Assembly: GCA_964477445.1 (NCBI GenBank)
Contig: CAYZED010000006.1
Span: forward strand, 62,001 to 126,000
Direction of reading: 5' to 3'
Length of the DNA: 64,000 nucleotides
Origin: CAYZED01 sp964477445
GTDB lineage: Bacteria; Bacillota; Clostridia; Lutisporales; Lutisporaceae
Made by a program: the position numbers and the translations under genes. Numbering within the stretch: the first letter of the stretch is position 1; each line of letters begins with the position of its first letter. The notes beneath the pieces were generated by a model. The model worked only from the letters and a program-made list of their open reading frames with translations, had not been told where the DNA came from and ran no database searches. This document shows positions 24,782 to 34,273 of the stretch, one piece after another.

Positions 24782-25585
24782 CTATTTCTTTCTATTCAGC
24801 CCAAAAATTCGTCCAAGCTTATTAAAGAAGCCATCATCATTTTCAAGACTCATAAAAGGAATATCCTCACCCGTTATTCTTTTTACTATATTTCTGTAAG
24901 CCTGACCTGCTTTAGAGGCTTCATTTGCGACTACAGGTTCTCCTCTATTAGTTGACATAATAATTTCTTCATCATCGGGTACAACTCCTATTAAATCGAT
25001 GGCTAAAATGTCAATCATGTCGTCAATATTCATCATATCGCCTCTTTTGACCATTTCGATTCTTATTCGATTAACTATCAGTTCCGGATTTCTAATTCCG
25101 CTTGCCTCTAATAAACCAATAATTCTGTCTGCATCTCTTACAGCTGAAACTTCAGGGGTCGTGACTACTATCGCTCTACTAGCCCCTGCTATAGCATTCT
25201 TAAATCCTTGTTCAATTCCAGCAGGGCAGTCAACTATAACATAATCATATTCATTAGCTAGTTCAGACGTGAGTTTTTTCATTTGTTCTGGATTAACGGC
25301 ATTCTTATCTTTTGTTTGGGCTGCAGGTAAAAGAAAAAGGTTTTGGTACCTTTTATCTCTTATAAGCGCTTGCTTAATTCGGCATGTTTCTTCTACAACA
25401 TCCACTAAATCATAAACTATCCTGTTTTCCAGACCCATAACTACATCAAGATTCCTAAGCCCAATATCCGCATCTATTAATACAACACTTTTCCCTAATA
25501 ATGCAAGTCCCGTACCTAAATTAGCTGTTGAGGTAGTTTTTCCTACTCCACCTTTTCCAGATGTTACAACAATAACTTCTCCCAT
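24782..25585 (-). CDS. minD: Septum site-determining ATPase MinD
   Basis: 267 residues, GGAGG before ATG. The deviant Walker A GKGGVGKTTSTAN (residues 10-22), VVLIDADIGLRNLD and VIVDCPAGIEQG are intact. The C-terminal FFNKLGRIFGLNRKK is the amphipathic membrane-targeting helix. ATP-bound MinD recruits MinC to the membrane. Part of the mreC-mreD-PBP2-minC-minD-minE run. Confidence 0.97.
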   Translation of the reverse strand: MGEVIVVTSGKGGVGKTTSTANLGTGLALLGKSVVLIDADIGLRNLDVVMGLENRIVYDLVDVVEETCRIKQALIRDKRYQNLFLLPAAQTKDKNAVNPEQMKKLTSELANEYDYVIVDCPAGIEQGFKNAIAGASRAIVVTTPEVSAVRDADRIIGLLEASGIRNPELIVNRIRIEMVKRGDMMNIDDMIDILAIDLIGVVPDDEEIIMSTNRGEPVVANEASKAGQAYRNIVKRITGEDIPFMSLENDDGFFNKLGRIFGLNRKK

Positions 25586-25636
25586 TTTTTTCCTCCTAAG
25601 TTTTTATGTAAATTTTAAATTTATCTAACGTTCTGG

Positions 25637-26311
25637 TTATCTATTATGTAAATATGCTTCAACTACAATCATACCTTGTTTAACTAGCGCAATTTCAGGT
25701 TTAATTGATTTAGAAGTTTCCCCGTCAGGCGCTCTTGTGATAATATCCCCAATTCTTATTTGGGTGGCGTTAAGATTGAATGCGGCAACAAAAGCATCAT
25801 AATCTCCATTTATTCCTGCATGTGCAACGCCACGCATATTTCCCATTACAATAATACTACCTATAGCACTGAGAAACGCTCCTGGGTTAACATCCCCAAC
25901 AATAACAATATTACCTTTTGAATGTATAATTTGACCTGATCTAACTGTGGCTCTTATAAGAACAGAATCTCCTTGTGGCATATTAACCTCATTTTCAGTA
26001 TCAAAATTTCTTGATTCTATCCGCTCTTCTCTTATATCCTCTTTCTCCTGAGGCATTTCTTGGCTTTGCTCATAGTTTCCTGAGACGTTCATTTTATATT
26101 CATTCTTCATTAAATTACAAAGAAAATTGAATTCTTCTTCAGTTAAAATTTTCCCTTTGAAATTAGCTACCCGAGCTCCCTCAAAAAACTTAACCGATGG
26201 CTTAATCTTTCTCTCAAGATTTTCTTTTATTTCTTCTATAGACATATCTTCTTTTAGAAATATATAAAGTCCATTTTTACTACCTCTAAATATTAAATTA
26301 AAATCTGACAT
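25637..26311 (-). CDS. minC: Septum site-determining protein MinC
   Basis: 224 residues, GGAGG before ATG. The N-terminal FtsZ-inhibiting domain (about 1-75) and the C-terminal beta-helix MinD-binding domain (about 115-220: IRATVRSGQIIHSKGNIVIV, GDVNPGAFLSAIGSIIVMG, MRGVAHAG, IGDII) are joined by a charged linker rich in Glu/Arg. It inhibits FtsZ assembly at poles together with MinD. Confidence 0.94.
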   Translation of the reverse strand: MSDFNLIFRGSKNGLYIFLKEDMSIEEIKENLERKIKPSVKFFEGARVANFKGKILTEEEFNFLCNLMKNEYKMNVSGNYEQSQEMPQEKEDIREERIESRNFDTENEVNMPQGDSVLIRATVRSGQIIHSKGNIVIVGDVNPGAFLSAIGSIIVMGNMRGVAHAGINGDYDAFVAAFNLNATQIRIGDIITRAPDGETSKSIKPEIALVKQGMIVVEAYLHNR

Positions 26312-26378
26312 ATATCCTCCAATAGTTCTATTCTTGCACTAAACATTATACTTTAATTTCTTAATAATCACTATAGTC

Positions 26379-28856
26379 TTATTTTATCAAATTAATTGAT
26401 TTTGTTGTTTTATCATTCACTTTTTTTGGGGCCAGATATGCTTCAATAATACTTATAGCAACAGGGGCTGTATAATTACCATGCCCACCTTCTAAAACAT
26501 TGATCGCTATAGCTATCTTTGGCTTATCATATGGTGCAAAAGCAACGAACCAACCGTGATTGTCGTAATAGAGATAGTAATCCGGCTTATTCACTGGATC
26601 AGGTCTGTATTTCCCAGCTTCGGCTGTTCCAGTTTTTCCACTTATATGAATAGTTGAGTTTGTAAAATATGAGCTTGCCGTTCCACCTTGTTCATTAGTT
26701 ACAGCATACATTCCTTTTTTTATAGCTTCAACATATTCAGGTTTCATGTTGAGTTTTTCTGCAACTTCTGGTTTTTTCTGCAACACTGTTTCTCCATCAA
26801 AACTCACTATTTTGTCAACTATATATGGTTTATATCGTGTCCCACCATTTACTAACGTTGAAACACACGTAGCCATTTGAAGAGTCGTAGCAGAATCCAT
26901 GCCTTGACCAATAACTGCATTTAGAACGTCTCCAGGCATCCACGCACTCTCAGTTACGAACCTTAGTACTCTATCAGCAATCTCCGGGTTCGAAAAACCC
27001 ATTTCTTTCATTCTTTTTCTTATGGTTGTGCCGCCAGGGCTATTATCAAGATATCCGATTATTTCATTAATGTTTGCTTCATTGGTAATTTTTAAACCAT
27101 TTACTACGTAACTCTTTAAATAAGCCTTAAAGAACTCAAGCTTACTCTCTGGTCCTTCAATTCTTCCTTTATATTCATTAGGAAGTTCAATCCCAGTATA
27201 ATCTCCAAAACCTAACTTCTTGGCATATTTTTCAAAAGTTGCCCCTCCCATTCTCCTTCCAACTTCAAAAAAGAAAAAGTTGCATGAGCTTTTAATAGCA
27301 TCTGATACATCAACATACCCATGAGTTCTATGATAAAGTTTATAAATAAGACACGAAGGTGTAACTCCTGGAATTGCAGTATACAGACCTCTATCCAGAA
27401 TTTTTTCATTAACAGTTATGGCCCCAGATTGAAGTCCTGCAAGAGCTGAAACCATTTTCATGGTTGATGCTGGTGCTTGTGGGGAAGAAATCGCAATGTT
27501 AACCAACGGACGAGGTGCATAAATTGAATCGCTAGTAGGTTGCAGTGCTTCCCAATTTTTTGATGATATTCCGTTGCTGAATAGATTTGGGTCATATTCT
27601 GGAATACTAACCATAGCGAGTATTTTTCCAGTGTTTATTTCCATAGCTACAACGGACCCAGAATAAGCATGAGTATATGGTTTTATCCCAAGTTTTGGAA
27701 TGCCTTTTCTGATATCATTAATGTTTTTTTTCAGAGCCTCTTCTGCGATTTTTTGTAATTTAAGATCTATTGTTAAAAAAACAGTATTACCTGGCGTAGG
27801 CGGTAAGTCGCTCACAGTATTTATCAAATTCCCCTTAACATCTACTTCAACCTGTTTTTCGCCATTTTTACCTTTTAAATAGCTCTCCATCGAGTCTTCG
27901 ATACCTGATTTCCCAACCATTGCATCTGGTTGATACCCCAATTCTTCATCGACTTCTTCGCCAATTCTGCCCATATAGCCCAATATGTGGCAAGCGAGTT
28001 TGTTATAAGGATAGTTTCTTACCGGAGTCATTACTACTTCAACACCTGGTAAAAAGTACCTATTCTCTTCTACTTCTGCACGTGTTTTTTCTGTAACATT
28101 TTTTGATATTTCAACTGGCTCAAAGGCTTTATATTTATTTAAACTTAATAGATATCTTATTGACAAAATTTTTCGGGCATCTAAAAGCGAATACTCGGTT
28201 TTCGAAATATACAAATTTTCAAATAGTTTATCCAACGCTTCCTCAGCTGTTGCATTTTCAGGGATGCTATTTTGTTTTTTCCATCTAATTTCACTATATA
28301 CGCTATTATATTCCATGTTATACAAATCAAAAGGAATACTAATACCCATTTCATTCTTTAAAATATCATATGCTTCAACATCTAAAATTTTCGGGGAAAT
28401 ATTATTGTCTAATCGAAGTTTTGCAAAAGCTTGCTCAGCTGAATAATTCATTGGTATCCTATTTTTTTTCATCCAAGCTATTTCATCATCTTTAAATCTA
28501 AATTTTATGGGGTTTATATCTATTGGTACATCATCTATAACTTCATCACCATTTTTTGTTATAAGTTTAGATAGATAGAGGGCCATTTCATTTTGTGTTT
28601 TTGAATCAAGTCCCATTTTTACTATCTTAATAGAGTAATTTTGAGAATTACCGGCCATCACTCTTCCATATTTATCAGTAATATTTCCTCTGGGTGCTTC
28701 TACAACAACCTTTCTTGTTCTTAATAATTCAGATTTTTCGCGATATGCCTCACCGTGCACAATCTGTAAATCAGCTAATTTTAGAATCAATGAAAGCCCC
28801 ACTAGAACTATTATAAGCAGTAGAATATTTATTCTATTATTAAAAAACTTCTTCAT
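26379..28856 (-). CDS. mrdA: Penicillin-binding protein 2 (elongation transpeptidase) with a duplicated N-terminal module
   Basis: 825 residues. An N-terminal membrane helix (about 10-28) precedes a dimerisation/pedestal region and a transpeptidase domain with S-x-x-K in APASTMKMV, S-x-N in KSSCNFFFF and K-T-G in SGKTGTAEAG. The protein cross-links peptidoglycan in the rod complex. The pedestal holds two similar modules (about 105-165 and 190-245) with the pattern W-x-K-x-x-x-I-P-x-N-x-(S/T)-A-E-x-A-x-x-K-L, making it longer than typical PBP2. The gene directly follows mreD. Confidence 0.93.
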   Translation of the reverse strand: MKKFFNNRINILLLIIVLVGLSLILKLADLQIVHGEAYREKSELLRTRKVVVEAPRGNITDKYGRVMAGNSQNYSIKIVKMGLDSKTQNEMALYLSKLITKNGDEVIDDVPIDINPIKFRFKDDEIAWMKKNRIPMNYSAEQAFAKLRLDNNISPKILDVEAYDILKNEMGISIPFDLYNMEYNSVYSEIRWKKQNSIPENATAEEALDKLFENLYISKTEYSLLDARKILSIRYLLSLNKYKAFEPVEISKNVTEKTRAEVEENRYFLPGVEVVMTPVRNYPYNKLACHILGYMGRIGEEVDEELGYQPDAMVGKSGIEDSMESYLKGKNGEKQVEVDVKGNLINTVSDLPPTPGNTVFLTIDLKLQKIAEEALKKNINDIRKGIPKLGIKPYTHAYSGSVVAMEINTGKILAMVSIPEYDPNLFSNGISSKNWEALQPTSDSIYAPRPLVNIAISSPQAPASTMKMVSALAGLQSGAITVNEKILDRGLYTAIPGVTPSCLIYKLYHRTHGYVDVSDAIKSSCNFFFFEVGRRMGGATFEKYAKKLGFGDYTGIELPNEYKGRIEGPESKLEFFKAYLKSYVVNGLKITNEANINEIIGYLDNSPGGTTIRKRMKEMGFSNPEIADRVLRFVTESAWMPGDVLNAVIGQGMDSATTLQMATCVSTLVNGGTRYKPYIVDKIVSFDGETVLQKKPEVAEKLNMKPEYVEAIKKGMYAVTNEQGGTASSYFTNSTIHISGKTGTAEAGKYRPDPVNKPDYYLYYDNHGWFVAFAPYDKPKIAIAINVLEGGHGNYTAPVAISIIEAYLAPKKVNDKTTKSINLIK

Positions 28857-28869
28857 CTTATCACCTACA

Positions 28870-29382
28870 TTAATAGATTCGTCGTTTTAATAATTCTTTC
28901 TTATCTATATACTGAATTAGTTTATATAAGAAAGAACACAAAACACCATTATACAAAACCAAAGGTAAAACCTTATCTAAAACAAACTTTATTGGGTCCA
29001 TGCCAAAATACCCCAATGAACTAGTTAAATAATTAAACATATAAAATATCAGCTGTGATAATCCAACGGCTAATATATTAAAAATAATCGCTGGGAAAAC
29101 ATTATCTTTAAATACTTTTTCGCTATATATTCCGGCTACGTATCCTATAATCATATATGTTATTGCTGATATACCGATTACTTTACCATACATTATGTCC
29201 AACATAAGACCACTCGCCAATCCAGAAAATGCACCATAACTTTTACCTCTTAATAAAGAAATTGCAACCACAATCATTAAAGTAAAATCTGGTTTAATCC
29301 CCAAAATTCTAAATCCATGAAAAAGTGTGCCTTCTAACGCAATATTCGCCAATAAAAGTAAAGAGATCGCAATTATTCTCAT
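28870..29382 (-). CDS. mreD: Rod shape-determining protein MreD
   Basis: 170 residues, GGAGG before ATG. Five to six hydrophobic helices fill the chain, with FRILGIKPDFTLMIVVAISL and LRGKSYGAFSGLASGLMLD matching MreD. It is a membrane subunit of the elongasome joining MreC and PBP2. It lies 16 bp after mreC and 13 bp before the PBP2 gene. Confidence 0.9.
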   Translation of the reverse strand: MRIIAISLLLLANIALEGTLFHGFRILGIKPDFTLMIVVAISLLRGKSYGAFSGLASGLMLDIMYGKVIGISAITYMIIGYVAGIYSEKVFKDNVFPAIIFNILAVGLSQLIFYMFNYLTSSLGYFGMDPIKFVLDKVLPLVLYNGVLCSFLYKLIQYIDKKELLKRRIY

Positions 29383-29398
29383 TACTTGTCCTCCATAA

Positions 29399-30211
29399 TT
29401 ATTTTTTAATAATAAAGACTTCTTCTAGTTTGCTAAGATTCGCAGAAGGCTCTATTGTAACAAATTTTTGTAGTTTTTTCTCATCTTTGACTACACTTTT
29501 AACTTTACCAATATATAATCCTTTAGGAACCGTACTCAAATTTGAAGTAATTATTTCATCTCCTCGTATAATATCAGCTTCTGGTGACATTATCGCAATA
29601 ATGCCATTTCCGCTGTTTCCCATAACAATACCAAGTTCTCTTGTCCTGTTAACTAAGATGCTAACAGAACTTCGATCATCGTTAATGGCCATAAACTTAG
29701 ACCAAGTAGCTGATACCTCAATTATTCTACCTACGAGATTCCCATCACCAATTATAACAGCATTATTAACTCCAACACCATCATTAGAACCCTTATCAAT
29801 AGTAAATACTTCAAACCAGTTTCCAGGATCTTTTCCTGAAACCTCAGCTGAAATAAAGGTCTTTTTTAAGACTGTTTTTTTATAATCCAATGCAGTTCTG
29901 AGTCTTTCATTTTCTAACGCTACCTGGGTGAATCTTAAATTGTCCATTTTTAATGTCTCAACTTCTTTTTTTAAAGCAATATTTTCTTCTCTTAAATAGC
30001 TAAAATCATGAATGCTTTTTCCAATTCCACCAAAAAAGTTTCCTATACCATTAAAAGCATAATTTATTGGGCTAACGATAATTCCCACAATCCCCCCTAT
30101 AGGGTCTGTTAATGCTCGGCCATTTTTTGTGGCACCCATAAATATCATTAATATTATGCTGATTATTATTATAGATATAATAAGTTTGTTCTTAAAAACT
30201 GTTGAAAACAA
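29399..30211 (-). CDS. mreC: Rod shape-determining protein MreC
   Basis: 270 residues with one N-terminal membrane helix (about 10-27), a coiled-coil (about 70-105, LREENIALKKEVETLK) and two periplasmic-side beta domains (AEVSGKDPGNWFEVFTIDKG, IGDGNLVGRIIEV). MreC links the cytoplasmic MreB filaments to PBP2. The likely start is TTG at 30211 without a clear ribosome site, so the N-terminus is uncertain. mreB is not found upstream; the next genes after a 10-N gap are maf and DUF4321. Confidence 0.9.
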   Translation of the reverse strand: MFSTVFKNKLIISIIIISIILMIFMGATKNGRALTDPIGGIVGIIVSPINYAFNGIGNFFGGIGKSIHDFSYLREENIALKKEVETLKMDNLRFTQVALENERLRTALDYKKTVLKKTFISAEVSGKDPGNWFEVFTIDKGSNDGVGVNNAVIIGDGNLVGRIIEVSATWSKFMAINDDRSSVSILVNRTRELGIVMGNSGNGIIAIMSPEADIIRGDEIITSNLSTVPKGLYIGKVKSVVKDEKKLQKFVTIEPSANLSKLEEVFIIKK

Positions 30212-30346
30212 ATAAAAATAAGTTCATAATTTTAAAGTAAAAAAGCATAACAAAAGTTGATTAATTGATTTTAATTTTTCATTATATAATGTAACTATTA
30301 TTGCAAAGGATGTATATAATTTTATCAACAATACAGNNNNNNNNNN

Positions 30347-30943
30347 TTCCTCGTATCCCATATGTATAAATTCTTCGGTTAATGCATTCAAAGGCAATCC
30401 AACAACGTTAAAATAACATCCTTTAATTTGTTTGATAAATCTAGATGCTTTTCCCTGAATTCCATATGCTCCCGCTTTGTCAAATGGTTCTTTAGTATTA
30501 ATATATTTTTTGATTTCAACATCATTAAGTTCTTTGAACTGAACTTCAGTTGTTACTGAGAATGTTCGGGTTTTCATGCTAGTAATATCAATTATTGTAA
30601 CACCAGTAATAACAATATGCGATCTATTTGAAAGCTCACACAACATCAAAGCCGCTTCTTCCTCAGAAACCGGCTTTCCTAATATTTTATCGGTGTATAC
30701 TATCGTATCAGCACCTATAACGATGCATTCCTCATGCTCATTATCTTTTAATGATTTATTCTCAAAATAAATTCTTTCAGCCACCGCTTCGGCCTTCTTC
30801 TTCGAAAGCATTTCTGCAATATCCCTTGGATCTACACCTTCAAAACTCTCATCTATATCAGAAACCATAACAACGAAATCATTGATAATGTTACTTAATA
30901 ATTCTTTTCGTCTTGGTGACGCCGAAGCTAATACGATTTTCAT
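30347..30943 (-). CDS. maf: Maf nucleoside triphosphate pyrophosphatase, C-terminal end in a 10-N gap
   Basis: The visible 199 residues cover the family's whole usual length. MKIVLASASPRRKELLSNI carries the phosphate-binding S-x-S-P-R-R, and GADTIVYTDKILGKP holds the catalytic Asp. The protein ends near a 10-N gap (30337-30346), so the stop codon is not seen; the sequence beyond the gap does not resemble Maf. Maf removes modified or non-canonical nucleotides and is tied to septum formation. In most Clostridia radC and mreB follow; here mreC follows directly. Confidence 0.92.
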
Positions 30944-30948
30944 ATCTT

Positions 30949-31200
30949 TTAAATCTTTCTATATGCGATATAGGCGATAACAAGCCCTATAATACCAAAA
31001 ATATTAATGTTAATTGAAATCCCAAAAGTTAATTTGATAATATTTAAATCCCAAGTATGTGGAGAAACACCCATGTTATAACCAAAATTTAAAATTGGTA
31101 AATACTTTCCTAAAACACTTCCTAAAAAACCACCGATTACGATCCCTAGTATTGACAATACAATAAGTATACCAATATTTCTATTGTTGTTTTTTACCAT
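30949..31200 (-). CDS. DUF4321 small membrane protein
   Basis: 83 residues. ATG at 31200 follows AAGGAA; an earlier in-frame start at 31248 lies upstream of that site. There are two hydrophobic helices (about 9-32 and 55-78), with a GGFLGSVLGKYLPILNFG loop typical of the DUF4321 family, which in Clostridia is encoded beside maf and the mre genes. Function unknown; an envelope role is suggested by context only. It lies 5 bp before maf, so they are co-transcribed. Confidence 0.82.
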   Translation of the reverse strand: MVKNNNRNIGILIVLSILGIVIGGFLGSVLGKYLPILNFGYNMGVSPHTWDLNIIKLTFGISININIFGIIGLVIAYIAYRKI

Positions 31201-31438
31201 TTGAAACTTCCTTTCTGAGAAATAAGCATAGTAAATTAATTCTAACATTTATTTCAAAGCATTTCAAATCTAAATTGAATATTAAATAATGTTAATTGCT
31301 AGTAAACCGCATAATAAGTTTGGTATAATCATGATGTACATATTTAGAGTTAACTATTACAATTTTGCTTTTCAAAATCTATTTTTTCAAAGCAAATCCG
31401 TACATCTATCCGTATGTCTAAATGAAAGGAAGAAAATT

Positions 31439-32029
31439 ATGTCTAGTTATTCGAATAACTTAGTCCAACAAAAGCTTGCCGAAGTAAAAAGAAGTCTCCC
31501 TTCATATGTAGCAGAGCGAATGAATACGAATGATAACGCTGTCAAAGAATCAAATCGAACTGTATCAACTGGAAATAACACCGCGAGTAACGATTTCGCT
31601 AGTGTTTTAAATATCGAAACATCAAATATAAATTCTGGTAGTATTAAATCACCAGCAGAATACGAGAGTATTATTAATGACGTCTCAAAAAAGTATAATA
31701 TCAGCACTAAAGTGATAAATGCAGTAATTAAAGCAGAATCCAGCTTTAATCCCGATTCGGTCTCCTCTGCTGGTGCTATGGGTCTTATGCAACTTATGCC
31801 AGCTACAGCTAAAGGTCTAGGCGTTTCCAACCCTATGGATCCCGCCCAAAACATAGAAGGCGGCGTAAAATATCTTAATTATCAGCTCAAGCGTTTTGAT
31901 GGAAATCTTGAATATGCATTAGCAGCTTATAATGCGGGACCAGGTGCAGTAATAAAATATGGCGGAGTCCCTCCGTATAAGGAAACACAAGCATATGTTA
32001 AAAAAATAATGGATATGGTTAATAGCTAG
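31439..32029 (+). CDS. Lytic transglycosylase, SLT domain
   Basis: 196 residues from ATG at 31439 (GGAAG site); an earlier in-frame ATG at 31289 has no ribosome site. The first 75 residues are polar and low-complexity without a signal peptide. The C-terminal SLT domain (about 82-194) holds the catalytic glutamate in VIKAESSFNPD, GAMGLMQLMP and AAYNAGPGAV. The enzyme cleaves the MurNAc-GlcNAc bond of peptidoglycan with 1,6-anhydro formation. Lack of a signal peptide is common for clostridial members of this type and leaves export unexplained. Confidence 0.9.
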   Translation: MSSYSNNLVQQKLAEVKRSLPSYVAERMNTNDNAVKESNRTVSTGNNTASNDFASVLNIETSNINSGSIKSPAEYESIINDVSKKYNISTKVINAVIKAESSFNPDSVSSAGAMGLMQLMPATAKGLGVSNPMDPAQNIEGGVKYLNYQLKRFDGNLEYALAAYNAGPGAVIKYGGVPPYKETQAYVKKIMDMVNS

Positions 32030-32090
32030 AATATCTTTTTAAAAATTTCAATTTGTTTCTATATGCTCCCAAATGTTTTGATGCACATAC

Positions 32091-32196
32091 ATATGTATTC
32101 ATGTAATCCATGTGTATCCATGTGTATCCATGTGTATCCATGTGTATCCATGTGTATCCATGTGTATTCATGTGTATTCATGTGTATTCATGTGTA
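32091..32196. repeat. 10-bp tandem repeats upstream of the kimA-like gene
   Basis: About ten copies of TGTGTATCCA, the last three as TGTGTATTCA, in the 358-bp space between the transglycosylase and the transporter. The 10-bp period equals one helical turn. Non-coding. Confidence 0.92.
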
Positions 32197-32203
32197 TATC
32201 CAA

Positions 32204-32238
32204 TTAATCGCGAGTAATCGTGAGTAATCGCGAGTAAT
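32204..32238. repeat. Second 10-bp repeat, unit AATCGCGAGT
   Basis: Three to four copies of a different 10-bp unit (AATCGCGAGT/AATCGTGAGT), starting directly after the first tract. The remaining DNA to 32387 is AT-rich; TTGACA at 32310 and TATAAA at 32338 are 22 bp apart, too far for a normal promoter. Confidence 0.8.
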
Positions 32239-32387
32239 AACAAGATATCATAAGATAAAGTTCTGATTTGTTTCATTTTTTGTATTAATTAGCACTATTA
32301 ACAGCTATTTTGACAAGTATTGAATTTGAGTTTGTCCTATAAAAGGAATAGACTTGACAAGGTAATTTAATTTTTTGAGGTGAAATA

Positions 32388-34232
32388 ATGCTTGCTTTTT
32401 TAAAAAAGCTTTTAATTGGACGTCCTTTGAAAAACGAGGAACTTCATGATGAAAAGCTAAATGTTTTTTGGGGACTCCCAATTTTAAGTTCTGATGCTAT
32501 TTCTTCGGTTGCTTATGCTGGGGAAGAAATACTGATGGTTTTTATAGGTGTCCTCGGTGTATTATCTTATAAATATTTATTCTTCACAGCGCTAGCTATT
32601 GGTCTGCTATTGTTAATTCTCGTTTTTTCTTATAGGCAAACGATAGATAATTATCCTAATGGTGGCGGCGCATATATCGTCGCAATGGATAACCTAGGCG
32701 AAACGCCTGGCTTACTAGCTGGCTCAGCTCTGATAGTTGACTATATTCTAACAGTCGCTGTTAGTGCATCAGCAGGTACTGCTGCACTCGTATCAATGTG
32801 GAGCTTTTTAGCTGAATTCAGAGTCGAAATTACTATTGCAATTATAATTCTTATGACTATTGGTAATCTAAGAGGTGTTAAAGAATCAGCCAGAATTTTT
32901 GCGTTTCCGACTTATATTTTCTTAATATCAATGTTTTCAATGATAATTATTGGGATTGTCAAAGTATCTGTATTTCATATAATTCCAACTTCTGCTTATG
33001 CAATACCTGCAGCTACCGCTGAAATAAGTATCTTTATTATCTTAAAAGCTTTTTCTGCTGGATGTACCGCTCTAACAGGCGTAGAGGCAGTTTCAAATGG
33101 AATTCCTAATTTTAAAGAACCAGCACAGAAAACAGCTAAAACCGTACTAGTACTGCTTGCATTTCTGGTACTTGCAATATTTGGCGGAACATCATATTTG
33201 GCCACAATGTATCACGCAGTTCCAAATGGGGACGTAACAGTTTTATCCCAAATAGCACATTCAGTTTTTTCTGGCGGAATTATGTACTATATTATCCAAA
33301 TTTCGACCGCCTTAATACTTATAATGGCTGCCAATACGAGTTTCAGTGGCCTTCCACTTTTACTTTCGCTCATTGCTAAAGACGGATACGCGCCTCGTCA
33401 ATTCTCTCAGAGAGGTGAAAGACTAGGTTACTCAAACGGAATCATACTCCTTGCAACAGCAGCAATAATCCTAGTAATGAGGTATGATGCCAGAACGCAC
33501 GATTTGTTACCACTGTATGCAGTTGGTGTTTTCATATCATTTACGCTTTCCCAATCTGGAATGTTTGTGCGATGGATTACTACCAGAAAAAAAGGTTGGC
33601 TAGTAAAAGCTATTATTAACGGAACTGGTGCGATTATAACCTTTTTTACCGTAATAATAATTGCTTATGAAAAGTTCATGGCTGGAGCCTGGTTAGTAAT
33701 ATTTTTATTACCTTTCCTAATCTGGCTAATGAGACAATCGAAAGAGCATTATCGAGGTTTTGCTAGACAATTGAAATTAAAACCTAAGGAAGTTGAGGGC
33801 GAATCTGATGTAATCGAGGTCCAAAACCATGTAGTTGTTCTTGTTTCATCATTAAATAAAGCAACACTTAAAGCGATAAATTATGCCAAAGACCTTTGTG
33901 CTGGCAGAAATATTGTGGCTTTCCACATTTCTATGAGTATTGAAGAATCAAAAAAGATAAAAGAAAAATGGATAGAATGTCAAATTAACATACCATTAAT
34001 CGTAAAGTATTCTCCTTATAGAGAGCTGATAAACCCTTTAGTTAAGTATATAGAATCAGAAGAACACCAGTCTTCTTTAGGCGATATGATAACCGTTGTA
34101 ATGCCGCAGTTCGTAGTTAGTAAATGGTGGCATACGATTTATCATAACCAGACCGCAAACGCTATTAGAAAAAGACTTTTAAAGGATAGACATGTTGCTG
34201 TTGTAACGGTTCCATTTATTTTAGAGAATTGA
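32388..34232 (+). CDS. kimA: KimA-like APC-family potassium/amino-acid transporter
   Basis: 614 residues with GAGGTGA before ATG. About twelve membrane helices span residues 25-450, with the APC-fold segments AISSVAYAGEEIL, NYPNGGGAYIVA and AGCTALTGVEAVSNGIP. A cytoplasmic USP-like C-terminal domain (about 470-614, with QNHVVVLVSSLNKATLKAI) follows. This two-part layout matches KimA (YdaO), a high-affinity H+/K+ importer inhibited by c-di-AMP binding to the C-terminal part. No c-di-AMP riboswitch is seen in the leader. Amino-acid transport cannot be excluded from sequence alone. Confidence 0.85.
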   Translation: MLAFLKKLLIGRPLKNEELHDEKLNVFWGLPILSSDAISSVAYAGEEILMVFIGVLGVLSYKYLFFTALAIGLLLLILVFSYRQTIDNYPNGGGAYIVAMDNLGETPGLLAGSALIVDYILTVAVSASAGTAALVSMWSFLAEFRVEITIAIIILMTIGNLRGVKESARIFAFPTYIFLISMFSMIIIGIVKVSVFHIIPTSAYAIPAATAEISIFIILKAFSAGCTALTGVEAVSNGIPNFKEPAQKTAKTVLVLLAFLVLAIFGGTSYLATMYHAVPNGDVTVLSQIAHSVFSGGIMYYIIQISTALILIMAANTSFSGLPLLLSLIAKDGYAPRQFSQRGERLGYSNGIILLATAAIILVMRYDARTHDLLPLYAVGVFISFTLSQSGMFVRWITTRKKGWLVKAIINGTGAIITFFTVIIIAYEKFMAGAWLVIFLLPFLIWLMRQSKEHYRGFARQLKLKPKEVEGESDVIEVQNHVVVLVSSLNKATLKAINYAKDLCAGRNIVAFHISMSIEESKKIKEKWIECQINIPLIVKYSPYRELINPLVKYIESEEHQSSLGDMITVVMPQFVVSKWWHTIYHNQTANAIRKRLLKDRHVAVVTVPFILEN

Positions 34233-34273
34233 ATACTTAATCATTTTATCTAGAATTATTCCTGTTAGTATGA

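Noticed and set aside
29325..29885. Plus-strand frame of 186 residues over mreC
   Set aside because: It is antisense to a well-supported MreC and has no ribosome site or homology.
32239..32387. A c-di-AMP (ydaO) riboswitch before the KimA-like gene
   Set aside because: None of the conserved aptamer blocks are present; the leader is short and AT-rich.
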